DNA from: Enterococcus pallens ATCC BAA-351
GTDB lineage: Bacteria > Bacillota > Bacilli > Lactobacillales > Enterococcaceae
Direction: 5' to 3'
NCBI RefSeq assembly: GCF_000407485.1
Contig: NZ_ASWD01000002.1
Coordinates: forward strand, 62,001 to 126,000
DNA: 64,000 bases
Numbering within the stretch: position 1 is the first letter of the stretch; the number at the start of each line of letters is the position of its first letter. Of the stretch, positions 9,716 to 19,574 are shown piece by piece. The notes beneath the pieces were generated by a model. That model was not told the DNA's origin. It was given only the letters and a program-made list of their open reading frames with translations, and searched no databases. The translations under genes were made by a program, and so were the position numbers.

Positions 9716-10084
9716 TCACTTAATGATTAATTTTTGCAATTGTGCCTTAATTTCCTCTTCATCTGCTTCAGCTGCTAAAAGTGCGCTTGCTGTATAAGCA
9801 CCTTCTACGAAAGCAGTATCAAAAAGCTCCACTTTTTTTTCAGTCATTTCTATTGCCATTTCCAAATTCATCTTTGCACTGCCTAAATCATAAAAGGCAA
9901 ACAGTTCATTACTTTCATTCTCTTCAATAGCCTGAAGAATCTTTTCCATTGAAGTACCTGTAGAGCCATCCTCGAGACCGCCCGCCGTAGTAATAGAGAC
10001 TCCTTTTGCCACTTCACTGATCAAGCGTTTTAACCCTTCCGGAATTTCAGTTGTATGAGATACCAGCAAAATACCTTTAGTCAT
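9716..10084 (-). CDS. dhaM: PTS-dependent dihydroxyacetone kinase, phosphotransferase subunit DhaM
   Basis: DhaM is a mannose-type EIIA protein that passes phosphate from HPr to the ADP held in DhaL. The phosphorylatable histidine is His10 in LLVSHTTEI, and the GGLEDGSTGTS loop is typical. The protein has only the EIIA domain, as in Gram-positive bacteria, without the HPr/EI extension of E. coli DhaM. The ATG at 10084 overlaps the end of dhaL by 8 bases and gives 122 residues; an upstream in-frame ATG at 10093 is less likely. It is the third gene of dhaKLM. Confidence 0.93.
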   Translation of the reverse strand: MTKGILLVSHTTEIPEGLKRLISEVAKGVSITTAGGLEDGSTGTSMEKILQAIEENESNELFAFYDLGSAKMNLEMAIEMTEKKVELFDTAFVEGAYTASALLAAEADEEEIKAQLQKLIIK

Positions 10085-10655
10085 CAAATACACCTGCCTC
10101 TAAAAACGACTCAAAAAGATAGACCGAAGACATCGCTCCAGGATCGATATGGCCAATTGAACGCTCTCCTACATAAGATGCTCGACCTTTAGTAGCTTTT
10201 AAGTCTTTCGTTTTTCCAGCGAGCTCTTGCAGTGCAGCCTCTGTCAGTTCACCTGCTTTTAGCAAATCAATAGCCGGAAACCATACATCCAGCATTGTTT
10301 TTTCGCCTAATGCTGAATTTCCACGCTTGGCAATTCCAGCTGCTGCAGCTGTCAGCAATGTAACAGGATCATCTGAATCTTTGCTGGCCTTCATCATTTC
10401 CATCATAGCTGTCCCATACAAAGGTCCGGAAGCTCCTCCTACCTTACCAATGAGTGCCATTGCGGAAGCTTTAAAGATTGCAGGTAAATCTCCATCTAGA
10501 TTAGCAGCCATAACAGCCTCTAATCCACGCCCCATATTATTTCCATGGTCGCCGTCTCCAATAGGTGTATCTAATTCGCTCAAGTAATCCTTCTTAGCTT
10601 GAATTTTTTCATTAAACAGTTGCAAAGCAGTTCTTAAATTATCAGGTGTAAACAT
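10077..10655 (-). CDS. dhaL: Dihydroxyacetone kinase ADP-binding subunit DhaL
   Basis: DhaL carries permanently bound ADP-Mg that is rephosphorylated by DhaM and used to phosphorylate dihydroxyacetone on DhaK. The 192-residue protein shows the Mg-coordinating DTPIGDGDHGNNM segment near residues 28-40 and the GGASGPLYG and KATKGRASY motifs. The start ATG follows GGAGGAAGCC. It sits 43 bases after dhaK and overlaps dhaM, indicating translational coupling. The pathway product is dihydroxyacetone phosphate, feeding glycolysis. Confidence 0.96.
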   Translation of the reverse strand: MFTPDNLRTALQLFNEKIQAKKDYLSELDTPIGDGDHGNNMGRGLEAVMAANLDGDLPAIFKASAMALIGKVGGASGPLYGTAMMEMMKASKDSDDPVTLLTAAAAGIAKRGNSALGEKTMLDVWFPAIDLLKAGELTEAALQELAGKTKDLKATKGRASYVGERSIGHIDPGAMSSVYLFESFLEAGVFDD

Positions 10656-10698
10656 GGCTTCCTCCTACTTTTCCTTTTTTTGCTTGGATCGAATAATT

Positions 10699-11682
10699 TT
10701 ACCAAGCGATGGTATGCACAGGCTCGTTTAAACAGCGCAAACGATCGTCAGTCAATTTGATCATCGTTACTGAAGCTCCAGCCATATCTAAAGAAGTCAT
10801 ATAGTTGCCAACCTTAGAAAAATCTACTGTGATTCCATCAGCTTCCAATAAGTTTTTGACATCGTTAAAATAAATGAATAGCTCCATCAACGGTGTAGCC
10901 CCCATACCGTTAACAAACAGTCCATAGCTTTCACCTGATTGCCAGTCAAACTCAGCTTTCAACTTACTCACGATTTCTTCAGCCATTTCACGAGAGGTCT
11001 TGATTTTTTCGCGACGATACCCGGGTTCTCCATGGATCCCCACTCCATATTCCATTTCATCCTCTGCTAAAGTAAAGCCAGGTTTTCCGACTTCTGGTAC
11101 GGTAGCTCCTGATAAAGCGATTCCAATTGTTTTAATATCGGAAACCAACTCTTTCCCGTACTCAGTGAGCTCATTAAGATTTTTTCCTTCTCGTGCCAAC
11201 GCTCCTAAAATTTTGTGGACTAAAACTGTTCCAGCAACACCTCGTCTGCCTTGGGTGTACGTACTATCTTCTACTGCAATATCATCATCTACTAAGACTG
11301 AAGCCACTTCAATGTCTTCAATTTCAGCCAAGTCCTTAGCCATATCAAAATTCATCACATCACCGGAATAATTTTTTACGATCATTAAGGTTCCTTTGCC
11401 TTTATCTGAAGCTTTGATTGCTTCAAAAACCTGATCAGGCGTTGGTGAAGTAAAGACCTGCCCGCAAACTGCTGCACTTAACATTCCATCTCCAACAAAT
11501 CCAGCGTGAGAAGGCTCGTGCCCGCTTCCTCCTCCACTGACTAAAGCAACTTGGTCAAAATCATCTGTTCGGGATACAACTAATGTTTCTGGAATTTGCT
11601 TTACGTAGTCAGGATAAGCGCTTACTAATCCAGCTACCATCTCTTCGACAACATCCTTTGGTTGGTTAATAATCTTCTTCAA
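10699..11682 (-). CDS. dhaK: Dihydroxyacetone kinase substrate-binding subunit DhaK
   Basis: DhaK binds dihydroxyacetone covalently through a hemiaminal to the histidine in YGVGIHGEPG, clearly present here. The GGGSGHEPSHAGFVG segment near residues 50-65 completes the substrate site. The length, 327 residues, is normal. The start is TTG at 11680-11682, with GGGAGG 7 bases upstream. No glycerol dehydrogenase or DhaS/DhaQ regulator is adjacent, unlike some enterococcal dha loci, so dihydroxyacetone may come from elsewhere. Confidence 0.96.
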   Translation of the reverse strand: MKKIINQPKDVVEEMVAGLVSAYPDYVKQIPETLVVSRTDDFDQVALVSGGGSGHEPSHAGFVGDGMLSAAVCGQVFTSPTPDQVFEAIKASDKGKGTLMIVKNYSGDVMNFDMAKDLAEIEDIEVASVLVDDDIAVEDSTYTQGRRGVAGTVLVHKILGALAREGKNLNELTEYGKELVSDIKTIGIALSGATVPEVGKPGFTLAEDEMEYGVGIHGEPGYRREKIKTSREMAEEIVSKLKAEFDWQSGESYGLFVNGMGATPLMELFIYFNDVKNLLEADGITVDFSKVGNYMTSLDMAGASVTMIKLTDDRLRCLNEPVHTIAW

Positions 11683-11807
11683 TGTAATTCCTCCCTTTTT
11701 GTTTTGCTTCTTTTATTTTATCACTTAGCTCCTTAAACGAGAAGTTACAAGAGTTTATTAAACAAAATTCTGTTACTAGACAAAATAATTTGCTACAACA
11801 GCTAAAA

Positions 11808-11850
11808 AGAAGCCCGAAAAAATGATTGGGTATCACTTTTTCAGGCTTCT
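11808..11850 (-). terminator. Intrinsic terminator of the wal operon
   Basis: The arms AGAAGCC and GGCTTCT extend into an A-run/T-run stem, and the minus-strand transcript ends in TTTTT. It lies 4 bases after the walJ stop. Confidence 0.85.
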
Positions 11851-11853
11851 GTA

Positions 11854-12663
11854 TTAAATAGCAAATAATTCAGTTGAACATTCTGGATCGGTATCATAAA
11901 TATTAAACTGGTAATTTACACCTAAATCATAACGAGTCAAGGTTTCCTCCATCGTCATATGAGCTAATTCTTTCATATTGTTCTCTTTACTCAAATGACC
12001 CAAATAGATTCGTTTCGTATTATCACCAATAATATCCGTCATTACTAAAGCACCATCTTCATTAGATAAATGACCACGATCACCTAAGATTCGCTGCTTT
12101 AAGCTCCACGGGTACGGTCCCATGCGCAGCATTTCTAAATCATGATTGCTCTCTACTAAATAGGCATCCGCATTTCTAATCGTCCCACGAACATGATCGC
12201 TGGCATACCCCGTGTCTGTCAACATAACAAATGAACGACCATCTTTATAGAAACGATAAAACTGAGGTGCTGCTGCATCATGAGATACACCAAAGCTTTC
12301 AATATCCATATCCCCAAAGGTCAGCACTTTACCCATTTCAAAAATTTGCCGCTGCTCCAAAGCAACATTTCCGATTAAAGGAGCCATTGCCTCCCAAGTT
12401 TTTTCATTCGCATATACAGGTAATTTATATTTCCTAGCCAAAACACCAACACCATGAATGTGATCACGATGCTCATGAGTGACTAATATCGCGTCTAAGT
12501 CTTCTGGCTTACGATTCACTTCCGCCAGTAATGAAGTTATTTTCTTTCCGCTCAATCCAGCATCCACTAAAACTTTCTTTTCAGCACTTTCTAAGTATAA
12601 GGAGTTGCCGGTACTTCCGCTGGCTAGAACACTGATCTGAAAGGCATGATTCATTTCCAACAT
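11854..12663 (-). CDS. walJ: MBL-fold metallohydrolase WalJ (YycJ)
   Basis: This metallo-beta-lactamase-fold protein is the conserved last gene of wal operons and is linked in the literature to coordination of cell division with chromosome replication. The metal-binding motif THEHRDHIHG is present, with downstream LTDTGYASD and SNHDLEML contributing further ligands. The ATG at 12663 follows GAGAGGA by 9 bases and gives about 269 residues with the family start; the longer open frame upstream is not family-like. It is separated by 49 bases from walI. Confidence 0.93.
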   Translation of the reverse strand: MLEMNHAFQISVLASGSTGNSLYLESAEKKVLVDAGLSGKKITSLLAEVNRKPEDLDAILVTHEHRDHIHGVGVLARKYKLPVYANEKTWEAMAPLIGNVALEQRQIFEMGKVLTFGDMDIESFGVSHDAAAPQFYRFYKDGRSFVMLTDTGYASDHVRGTIRNADAYLVESNHDLEMLRMGPYPWSLKQRILGDRGHLSNEDGALVMTDIIGDNTKRIYLGHLSKENNMKELAHMTMEETLTRYDLGVNYQFNIYDTDPECSTELFAI

Positions 12664-12712
12664 AAGTGATTGTCCTCTCTTTTGTAAAACTGCTCTTAGT
12701 ATACAACCCTTT

Positions 12713-13561
12713 TTATGGATTTTCCACCTTTGATACCGAATTATTAGAAATAACCTGATTGCTAATAGCATTGACCTTTTCTATCTGAATCACTTTATCC
12801 GCATTTTCAATCCGAACAAACCAAACAGGCACATATACATTCTTTTCTTGAACCTCTAATGTCCGAAAATAACCTAAATAGATTTCCTGAATCGTGGAAC
12901 CTGGTGGAATGTTATTGTTGATGTACAAGGTGTTCAGGATCTCTTTTTCCGAATAAAGGCTCATTTTTTCTCGTAAAGGTTCAATCTCTCTTAACAAAGT
13001 TTGTGTGTAGTCAGTCACCTGTGTCGTATCATCACTCGTAGTTTCAACATTTAAGGTCACTCGAGAAGTTTCATCAATAAAAGGAATTCCTTCATAGGTT
13101 TGAGCACCTACAATTTTAGAGCCCTCGTCATCTTTTTTAGAAATGCTTGGAACGTACATATATTGATCACCCGACATAATGAATTCAGGATCACGCATCA
13201 GCTCATTAAAGCTTTTCTTCACTTCTTTTAAATTGAACTCTCTCGTTTCTAAAGACTTGCTGGTTAAAATTTTATCAGACACATAGGAAGAATTCCGAAT
13301 AGCTGCATTTTGTTCTTGGTCTAACCGACTATATAACTCATCTTGTTCAGCGCTTAAATAATAGCCTTCAAAGTGCTGATCAGATATTGTGCCTTTATAA
13401 TGAATATCATCATTTTGCAGGCGTTGGGAGATATCTTCTCGTTGGTTGGAATTGGTTACTAAGCTTTGCTCGTGGCGACTGCTCCAGTAGATACTAAACA
13501 AAAACATATTGATTCCTAAGAAGGCGATAAAGAAGATCCACTCAATTTTGCGAAAATCCAT
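12713..13561 (-). CDS. walI: Two-component system regulator WalI (YycI)
   Basis: WalI is a single-pass membrane protein that, together with WalH, modulates the kinase WalK from outside the cell. The N-terminal MDFRKIEWIFFIAFLGINMF is the cytoplasmic tip and transmembrane helix of the YycI family, followed by a long extracytoplasmic domain of about 250 residues. Its ATG abuts the walH stop codon directly (TAA-ATG), so translation is coupled. Confidence 0.95.
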   Translation of the reverse strand: MDFRKIEWIFFIAFLGINMFLFSIYWSSRHEQSLVTNSNQREDISQRLQNDDIHYKGTISDQHFEGYYLSAEQDELYSRLDQEQNAAIRNSSYVSDKILTSKSLETREFNLKEVKKSFNELMRDPEFIMSGDQYMYVPSISKKDDEGSKIVGAQTYEGIPFIDETSRVTLNVETTSDDTTQVTDYTQTLLREIEPLREKMSLYSEKEILNTLYINNNIPPGSTIQEIYLGYFRTLEVQEKNVYVPVWFVRIENADKVIQIEKVNAISNQVISNNSVSKVENP

Positions 13562-14884
13562 TTAGTTCGCCTCCGTTTCTACGAAGTTGGGGTCCATTAA
13601 ATAGTTAAAGGTATACCAATGCCCGTCGTATTTTATATACCATTCTGGATCAAGAGCGACTACTCGACTCACATCAGCTACATCTCGCCATGTATAACCA
13701 ATAATATAGCTTTGAACCAAATTGATGTCTCGACCAGCATATAATAATGACTCCTCTATCGTGGTTGAACTAGGAAGTTCAACTGTCTCTTCAGCTGGAA
13801 TTGGCACCTGGACAGTTTCCATACTGGTTTCAATTTTCACCTGACTTGACGGATTTTTAGGATCGACTGCTACTGTCATTTTCCCCTTTGGAGAAGGGCT
13901 GTCTAATTGACTAAAAATAGGATATCCCTCTACAAAAATTCGGTAGTTCACCTGATTATCTTGGCGATCAAAATACCTAAGGTTTCCAACTGCTGTACCT
14001 AACCGACTCACATAGCTGAAGGTTTGAGTATACAAACTTTGGTCCTGAAGCTCGCTAGGAAGTTCGCCAGAAAAACTAACCAATTTGTTGTCCTCATTCA
14101 TGGTTAATTCTTCATGCCCGCTAACAAAAGTACGAGATTTATTCTCTTCCTCTTCTCCTTTAGCTTGTTCCGGATCTTGGAAAAAGGCATTACGAAACAG
14201 TGAGTAGGATTGCGTAGTTAAAATATAGCTGTACTTTTTCAATCGAACATTTTCTTGCGTTTGCATTAACCGAGGTACCATTTGATTCTCGGTCGTCATA
14301 GCTAAAAAGCGATCCTGATTTTCGTTGTAAATTGCTTTAATTGGTTCAAAGTCAGTAACAATCGAAGCTTCATACACTATATGCTTCTGATAATTCAAAA
14401 AACGAATTTTCTCATGTTCAAAGTCCAACTGAATTTTACCAAAAAGGATATGTTCCTCATCGTCAACTCCACTTAAATTCAACGGAATATCAAACACCTT
14501 GACATATTCAGCTAACGAAAAAGGCCCTTCATAATTCAGTTCCACCCCATTCGTCAGCTGGTAATAATCAGCCGATTCTTCTTCTGTATTAGCTACTACT
14601 TCCAATTGCCCATAGGTACTTTCAGTTAAGCGGGCTTGCAATGTAGCCAATAAATTTTCACTATTTGTTTGAAAATGCTGGCCATCTACATCCCAGATAC
14701 CTCTCAATGGAAGAAAAGCATCAGTTGCTTTAGTATAATTTTGTTCATTATTTACTACCTGATTATTAGAATTTACGGTTGGCGTACGCCCAGCTGGACT
14801 TACCCAAATGGAGTAGGTAAAGAACAAACTTAGTAAAATCAGACAGATCAAAAGTCCACGCAAGATTTTTTCTGAGATTCTCAT
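13562..14884 (-). CDS. walH: Two-component system regulator WalH (YycH)
   Basis: WalH partners WalI in controlling WalK activity. The 440-residue protein has one N-terminal transmembrane helix (about residues 8-28, RGLLICLILLSLFFTYS) and a large extracytoplasmic domain. The ATG at 14884 overlaps the walK stop as ATGA, and GAGGAGG lies 10 bases before it; an in-frame TTG and GTG just upstream are placed too close to that site. It is the third gene of the wal operon. Confidence 0.95.
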   Translation of the reverse strand: MRISEKILRGLLICLILLSLFFTYSIWVSPAGRTPTVNSNNQVVNNEQNYTKATDAFLPLRGIWDVDGQHFQTNSENLLATLQARLTESTYGQLEVVANTEEESADYYQLTNGVELNYEGPFSLAEYVKVFDIPLNLSGVDDEEHILFGKIQLDFEHEKIRFLNYQKHIVYEASIVTDFEPIKAIYNENQDRFLAMTTENQMVPRLMQTQENVRLKKYSYILTTQSYSLFRNAFFQDPEQAKGEEEENKSRTFVSGHEELTMNEDNKLVSFSGELPSELQDQSLYTQTFSYVSRLGTAVGNLRYFDRQDNQVNYRIFVEGYPIFSQLDSPSPKGKMTVAVDPKNPSSQVKIETSMETVQVPIPAEETVELPSSTTIEESLLYAGRDINLVQSYIIGYTWRDVADVSRVVALDPEWYIKYDGHWYTFNYLMDPNFVETEAN

Positions 14885-16704
14885 TCCCACCAATCCTCCT
14901 CATAAGGTTCATAAGGTAAAGAGAAAGAGAAGGTTGAGCCTTTTCCTTCAATACTGTCCACCCAAATAGATCCTTTGTGGGCTTTAATTACTTCTTTAGA
15001 AATGGCTAGTCCTAAGCCTGTCCCACCTTGTTTTCGTGCTCGAGCCTTATCCACCCGGTAGAACCGTTCAAAGACTTTCTCCAAATCCTTCTTAGGAATT
15101 CCTAAGCCTTCGTCAGAAATACTTAACACAACATTATTATGAGTTTCCAGAAGATGAACCGTAATTTTCCCGCCATCTGGGGAATATTTGATAGCATTGT
15201 TCATGATATTATCAATTACCTGCATAATTTTATCCGTATCAACTTCTACCCATAGATCACGCTCAGTAAAATCTCGAATAATCGTATATTTTTTGTCTTG
15301 ATTATTAACCATCATGTCAAAACGATCCAGCACATAGTCCACCAGCTCATTGAAATTGACAAACTCTAAATCAAGCTGCTGATTTCCTGAGTCCATTCGA
15401 GAAAGATTTAACAGGTCGTTAATCATTCGAATCATGCGATCTGTTTCACCTAAAGTCACTTGAATAAATTCAGGGGCCACTTCTTTGTCTTCCCAAGCTC
15501 CTTCATCTAATGCTTCTAAATAACTCCGTACGCTAGTCAATGGTGTTCGCAATTCATGAGAGACATTAGAAACAAACTGACGTCGTTCCTCGGCAGTTTT
15601 TTCTTGTTCAGTAACATCGTGTAGAACTACTACTAATCCGCTGATAAACCCAGACTCACGACGAATCATGGCAAAATCGGCTCTCAGAATCATGCGGTCC
15701 TCTTCCTGATCAGATTTAGAACGATCCAACAGCAGCTCTTCCTGTGCTTCTAGTAATTTCCGCAGCGTATACTCTTCTTCTAAGTCCAGCAGGGTTAATA
15801 TGGACTCTCCAATGGCCTCTTCGTTTTTTACATCCAATAGAGATAGAGCCATTTCATTAATAGTAATAACCTTTCCGCGACGATCTGTAGCGATTACTCC
15901 GTCAGTCATGTGGGTTAACACACTATCCAAACGGTTTCGTTCCGCTTCCATGGTGTCCTGAGCATCTTCGATTCGATCAGATAGCTTATTAAAGGTTTCT
16001 GCCAGCTGGCTTAGCTCATCATGACCATGAACCTCAACCTTATCAGAATAATCTCCCTGAGCAATTTTGATAGCCTGCTGCCGCATTTCTTCAATCGGTT
16101 TAGTAATGGAGCGTGCAACAAGTAAAGCCACCACCATAGAAATAACACCGGCTATTAAAGACGCGGTGAAAAAGATAATGGCCGTTTCACTTATTTCGGT
16201 ATATTTCTGTTCAATATTGCTTTTAACATAAAGAGCCCCCAGCACGGCGGAATCGCCTGTCGGGGACTGAATTGGTTGAACATTGATATATACCCGTTTA
16301 TTATTATCATCTAGTGCTACATATTGCTTCACAGTAAAGTCATCAATATCACTGTATTCGTTTTTCTTACCTACAATAGAATCTTTACGTCCTACATCGT
16401 TAGTCGCCTTTACAATTCCTTTGTCATCAACAACCCACATCTCCTGAATATCCGATGCATTATTGTTTTCTAACAACCGTTGTAGGCCTTCAGTACCTTC
16501 ATCCTGAGACATTGTAGTTCCTAATGCGTTAGCCAGGTACGAAACGCGCTGATTCATATCTTTGGTAAAATTATTGACTGTTTCTTTTTCTAATCCACGA
16601 ATAAAGTACGCACCGATAATTTCAATCGAAATCAATAGAATCAAGATAAACGAAAAAGCAATCTTGAAATTTACTGATTGAAAAAAACGGACTTTATTTT
16701 TCAT
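14881..16704 (-). CDS. walK: Sensor histidine kinase WalK (VicK/YycG)
   Basis: WalK is the usually essential kinase controlling peptidoglycan hydrolase and cell-wall genes. The 607 residues divide into TM1 (about 14-34), an extracytoplasmic sensor domain, TM2 (about 174-198), HAMP (199-251), PAS (about 255-365), HisKA with phosphorylated His383 in VSHELRTPLT, and the ATPase domain with GGTGLGLAISK. The extracytoplasmic domain is well developed, in contrast to streptococcal VicK, which has almost none. It starts 8 bases after walR. Confidence 0.98.
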   Translation of the reverse strand: MKNKVRFFQSVNFKIAFSFILILLISIEIIGAYFIRGLEKETVNNFTKDMNQRVSYLANALGTTMSQDEGTEGLQRLLENNNASDIQEMWVVDDKGIVKATNDVGRKDSIVGKKNEYSDIDDFTVKQYVALDDNNKRVYINVQPIQSPTGDSAVLGALYVKSNIEQKYTEISETAIIFFTASLIAGVISMVVALLVARSITKPIEEMRQQAIKIAQGDYSDKVEVHGHDELSQLAETFNKLSDRIEDAQDTMEAERNRLDSVLTHMTDGVIATDRRGKVITINEMALSLLDVKNEEAIGESILTLLDLEEEYTLRKLLEAQEELLLDRSKSDQEEDRMILRADFAMIRRESGFISGLVVVLHDVTEQEKTAEERRQFVSNVSHELRTPLTSVRSYLEALDEGAWEDKEVAPEFIQVTLGETDRMIRMINDLLNLSRMDSGNQQLDLEFVNFNELVDYVLDRFDMMVNNQDKKYTIIRDFTERDLWVEVDTDKIMQVIDNIMNNAIKYSPDGGKITVHLLETHNNVVLSISDEGLGIPKKDLEKVFERFYRVDKARARKQGGTGLGLAISKEVIKAHKGSIWVDSIEGKGSTFSFSLPYEPYEEDWWE

Positions 16705-16712
16705 TTAATTTA

Positions 16713-17417
16713 TTACTCCTGTTCAGGGTTGCGCAGGTAATAGCCCACACCTCTTCTAGTTACTAAGTACGTTGGATGACTAGGATTGTCTTCAATTTTT
16801 TCTCTTAAACGGCGAACAGTTACATCGACTGTACGCACATCACCAAAGTAATCATAGCCCCAAACGGTTTGCAGCAAATGCTCGCGAGTCATTACTTGAC
16901 CAATGTGTTTAGCTAAATAATGCAGCAGTTCAAATTCGCGGTGCGTTAATTCAATTGTTCCCCCACGCTTTGTTACCATGTATGCATCCGGATGGATCGT
17001 TAAATCACCAATAGTTAGATCACCTTGAGTAGAATCATCTTCTTCTTTAGGTGTTTGACCGCCACGACGCAGATTTGCTTTTACTCGTGCAACTAGCTCG
17101 CGGTTTGAAAAAGGTTTGGTTACGTAATCATCTGCACCTAGTTCCAAGCCCAACACTTTATCAATTTCAGAGTCTTTTGCTGTTACCATAATAATAGGCA
17201 TATCATGGGTTTTACGAACCTCACGAGCCACTTCTAATCCATCTTTTTTTGGCAACATTAAATCAAGCAAAATCAAATCCGGCTGAACCTCTTCAACCTT
17301 CTCAATTGCTTCTTCGCCATCATAAGCGGTAAATACCTCATATCCTTCTTTCGTTAAGTTAAACTTAACGATGTCAGAAATCGGCTTTTCATCATCTACA
17401 ACTAAAATTTTCTTCAC
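16713..17417 (-). CDS. walR: Response regulator WalR (VicR/YycF)
   Basis: WalR is an OmpR/PhoB-class regulator of cell-wall metabolism. Its receiver domain contains the acidic pair D8-D9, phosphorylated Asp52 in [11 protein letters not shown] and Lys101; the C-terminal winged helix ends with the recognition segment [13 protein letters not shown] and [12 protein letters not shown]. At 234 residues it has standard length. The promoter is at 17462-17490 and this is the first gene of a five-gene operon. Confidence 0.99.
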   Translation of the reverse strand: MKKILVVDDEKPISDIVKFNLTKEGYEVFTAYDGEEAIEKVEEVQPDLILLDLMLPKKDGLEVAREVRKTHDMPIIMVTAKDSEIDKVLGLELGADDYVTKPFSNRELVARVKANLRRGGQTPKEEDDSTQGDLTIGDLTIHPDAYMVTKRGGTIELTHREFELLHYLAKHIGQVMTREHLLQTVWGYDYFGDVRTVDVTVRRLREKIEDNPSHPTYLVTRRGVGYYLRNPEQE

Positions 17418-17461
17418 TAAGCGTCACCTCAAACTTTTTCATCTAAATTATATGCTTCTCT

Positions 17462-17490
17462 ATTATACCTTATTTCGAAAAGTGTTTCAC
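17462..17490 (-). promoter_or_regulatory. Promoter of the wal operon
   Basis: On the minus strand GTGAAA and TATAAT are spaced 17 bases, about 45 bases upstream of walR. Confidence 0.7.
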
Positions 17491-17615
17491 CCTCTCGAGG
17501 TTTTCTGTCCTCTTCCTGTCTATCTTTTATGAAAAATTGAAAAAGTGCTTGGAAAACTTAATCACCATTTTCTAGTCACTCGAACAATAAAAACGAAACA
17601 TTTTCTATACTTAAC

Positions 17616-17679
17616 AAAAAAAAGAGAATGCGTATTCCATCTTCTAAACGTCAAAAGACGCCGACAGAATACCATTCTC
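17616..17679 (-). terminator. Terminator after tRNA-Lys
   Basis: GAGAATGGTATTC pairs with GAATACGCATTCTC across an inner CGTC-AAAA-GACG hairpin, followed on the minus strand by a run of eight T. It ends the tRNA transcript before the wal promoter region. Confidence 0.8.
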
Positions 17680-17696
17680 GTGGGTTTGGCACCCAA

Positions 17697-17769
<73 letters not shown>

Positions 17770-17934
17770 AAATAAGCTACTCCAATATGTTAGCACTGGC
17801 GTTTTAAAATTGCAAGAAAAAAGGAGCAAAAAATTATGAAATATTCATGTGATAATTCCATCTGGTTTCGATAACTATATTGTATAATCTTATTGATTTT
17901 GTTAAAATAGATTTAGAAGGGGGTCTTATAATAG

Positions 17935-18474
17935 ATGAAAAAAAATGAAGAACTGAAGCAATGGGCGGCTGCGCTGAAAGACATCCATTTACCGCGTTGG
18001 GAAGAACTCCCTGAACTGGAGCTTTATATGGATCAAGTAATCACACTGATTGATCGTTACCTTTCGCCAATCATTGAACCTGAAAAACATCACTTGCTCT
18101 CAAGTGCTATGGTTAACAACTATGTAAAGCATCATTTAATTCCTTCACCTATAAAAAAACGATACAACAAAAACCATTTAGCCTATTTAATTGCCATCAC
18201 TCTAATTAAACAAGTGTTGACAATTCCGAATATTAAAGAACTCATTGTTATGCAGTTGGCCATTGAGGAGCCTAAAATAGCCTACAATACTTTTTGTCAA
18301 AAGCAAGAAGATTCTTTACAGCATGTAGCCGATTTAGTTTTATTAGAAGGAAAAACTTCCCCCACTGTTAAACAGTCGGATTATCGTTACTTGGCAGTAG
18401 AAAATGCTACTGCATCCTTTGCAAGCAAGTTGCTAGTGGAAAAAATCATTGAATTGGAGAAAAAAGATGACTAA
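17935..18474 (+). CDS. DUF1836 domain protein
   Basis: This 179-residue cytoplasmic protein carries the DUF1836 hallmark near residues 60-85, MVNNYVKHHLIPSPIKKRY, followed by LAYLIAITLIKQVL. The segment resembles the N-terminal helix-turn-helix of MerR-like regulators, so a DNA-binding role is plausible but unproven. The ATG lies after AGAAGGGGGTC. The gene overlaps degV by 8 bases, a coupling that is common in Firmicutes and suggests a role linked to fatty-acid use. Confidence 0.85.
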   Translation: MKKNEELKQWAAALKDIHLPRWEELPELELYMDQVITLIDRYLSPIIEPEKHHLLSSAMVNNYVKHHLIPSPIKKRYNKNHLAYLIAITLIKQVLTIPNIKELIVMQLAIEEPKIAYNTFCQKQEDSLQHVADLVLLEGKTSPTVKQSDYRYLAVENATASFASKLLVEKIIELEKKDD

Positions 18475-19324
18475 AGAAAAAATTGCTATTTTAGTAGATT
18501 CAGGAACAGATACGCCACAAGAAGTTGTGGACAACGCCCCTATTTTCATGGTCCCTTTACGAATCATTTTTAAAGACAAAGAACTACTGGATCGTGTGGA
18601 AGTTAGTTCAGACAATATTTTTCCTCTGCTTAAGGAGGAACTACCTAAAACCTCATTGCCTGATGGTGAAATGATTACAAAAGTTTTTGATGAAATCAAA
18701 GCTCAGGGCTTTACTCATGTTATCTTTATTACGATCTCTAGTGGCCTGAGTGGTACCTTTAATGCGTTAAGAGTTTTAGCTGAAGATTATCATGACCTGA
18801 CTTTCTATGGAATTGATACTAAAAATATTGGCATAGCAGCTGGTTTTTCAGTCATTTTGGCCGCCGATTTAGTTCAACAAGGAAAATCTTTTGAAGAGGT
18901 CATCGCTGGTGTCGAAGCATGCTTAACAAAAACCAAAGTATTTTTCAATGTAGACACTTTGGAATACTTACAACGAGGTGGACGAATTGGTTTAGTTGCC
19001 TCACTACTAGGTAGCGCTTTAAAGCTAAAACCAATAATCTCATGTAATGAAGATGGTATTTACTATACCGTAGCCAAAATTCGCGGCTTGAATAAAAGCT
19101 TTGATAAAACAATCCAAATTATCAATGACATGATCCATGAGCACAAACGCTTCAATTTAGCCGTTGCTCATGCGGATGCAATGGAAAATGCCATTAAGAT
19201 GAAAAAGCGCTTAAAAGAAACTTTCCCAAAAGTAGAAAATATTTATTTTGGGCCAATATCACCGGCTTTGTCCGTACACACCGGACCAAATACTTTAGGT
19301 GTTGCTGTCCAGATTTTAGATTAA
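18467..19324 (+). CDS. DegV family fatty-acid-binding protein
   Basis: DegV-fold proteins (FakB in characterised systems) hold a fatty acid and present it to the kinase FakA. The 285-residue sequence begins KIAILVDSGTDTPQEVV, with ISSGLSGTFNALR supplying the carboxylate-binding Ser/Thr residues and YLQRGGRI typical of the family. The ATG at 18467 follows GGAG by about 7 bases and overlaps the end of the DUF1836 gene. No fakA is in the window, so it would work with a kinase encoded elsewhere. Confidence 0.93.
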   Translation: MTKEKIAILVDSGTDTPQEVVDNAPIFMVPLRIIFKDKELLDRVEVSSDNIFPLLKEELPKTSLPDGEMITKVFDEIKAQGFTHVIFITISSGLSGTFNALRVLAEDYHDLTFYGIDTKNIGIAAGFSVILAADLVQQGKSFEEVIAGVEACLTKTKVFFNVDTLEYLQRGGRIGLVASLLGSALKLKPIISCNEDGIYYTVAKIRGLNKSFDKTIQIINDMIHEHKRFNLAVAHADAMENAIKMKKRLKETFPKVENIYFGPISPALSVHTGPNTLGVAVQILD

Positions 19325-19337
19325 AAATAGATCACTC

Positions 19338-19383
19338 AAGAGAATTACAGGGATTTAAAAGCCTTGTAGTTCTCTTTTTTTCG
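19338..19383 (+). terminator. Intrinsic terminator of DUF1836-degV
   Basis: AAGAGAATTACA and TGTAGTTCTCTT form a long stem followed by TTTTT, shortly after the degV stop. Confidence 0.88.
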
Positions 19384-19574
19384 ACATTCTTTTCTGGTTT
19401 CTATTTCCAAAACCTTCCAATGTTTCAGCACATCATCTTCCTCCTAGTATTACCTCAATAATACTCAAAAACTATTCAGCAGGAAAAACTTTTGAAAAAG
19501 GACAATTTTATACTTTACAATCAGATTTCTTATGTTACAATAATATTACAGAAAGATTACAAGGAGTGAATGAG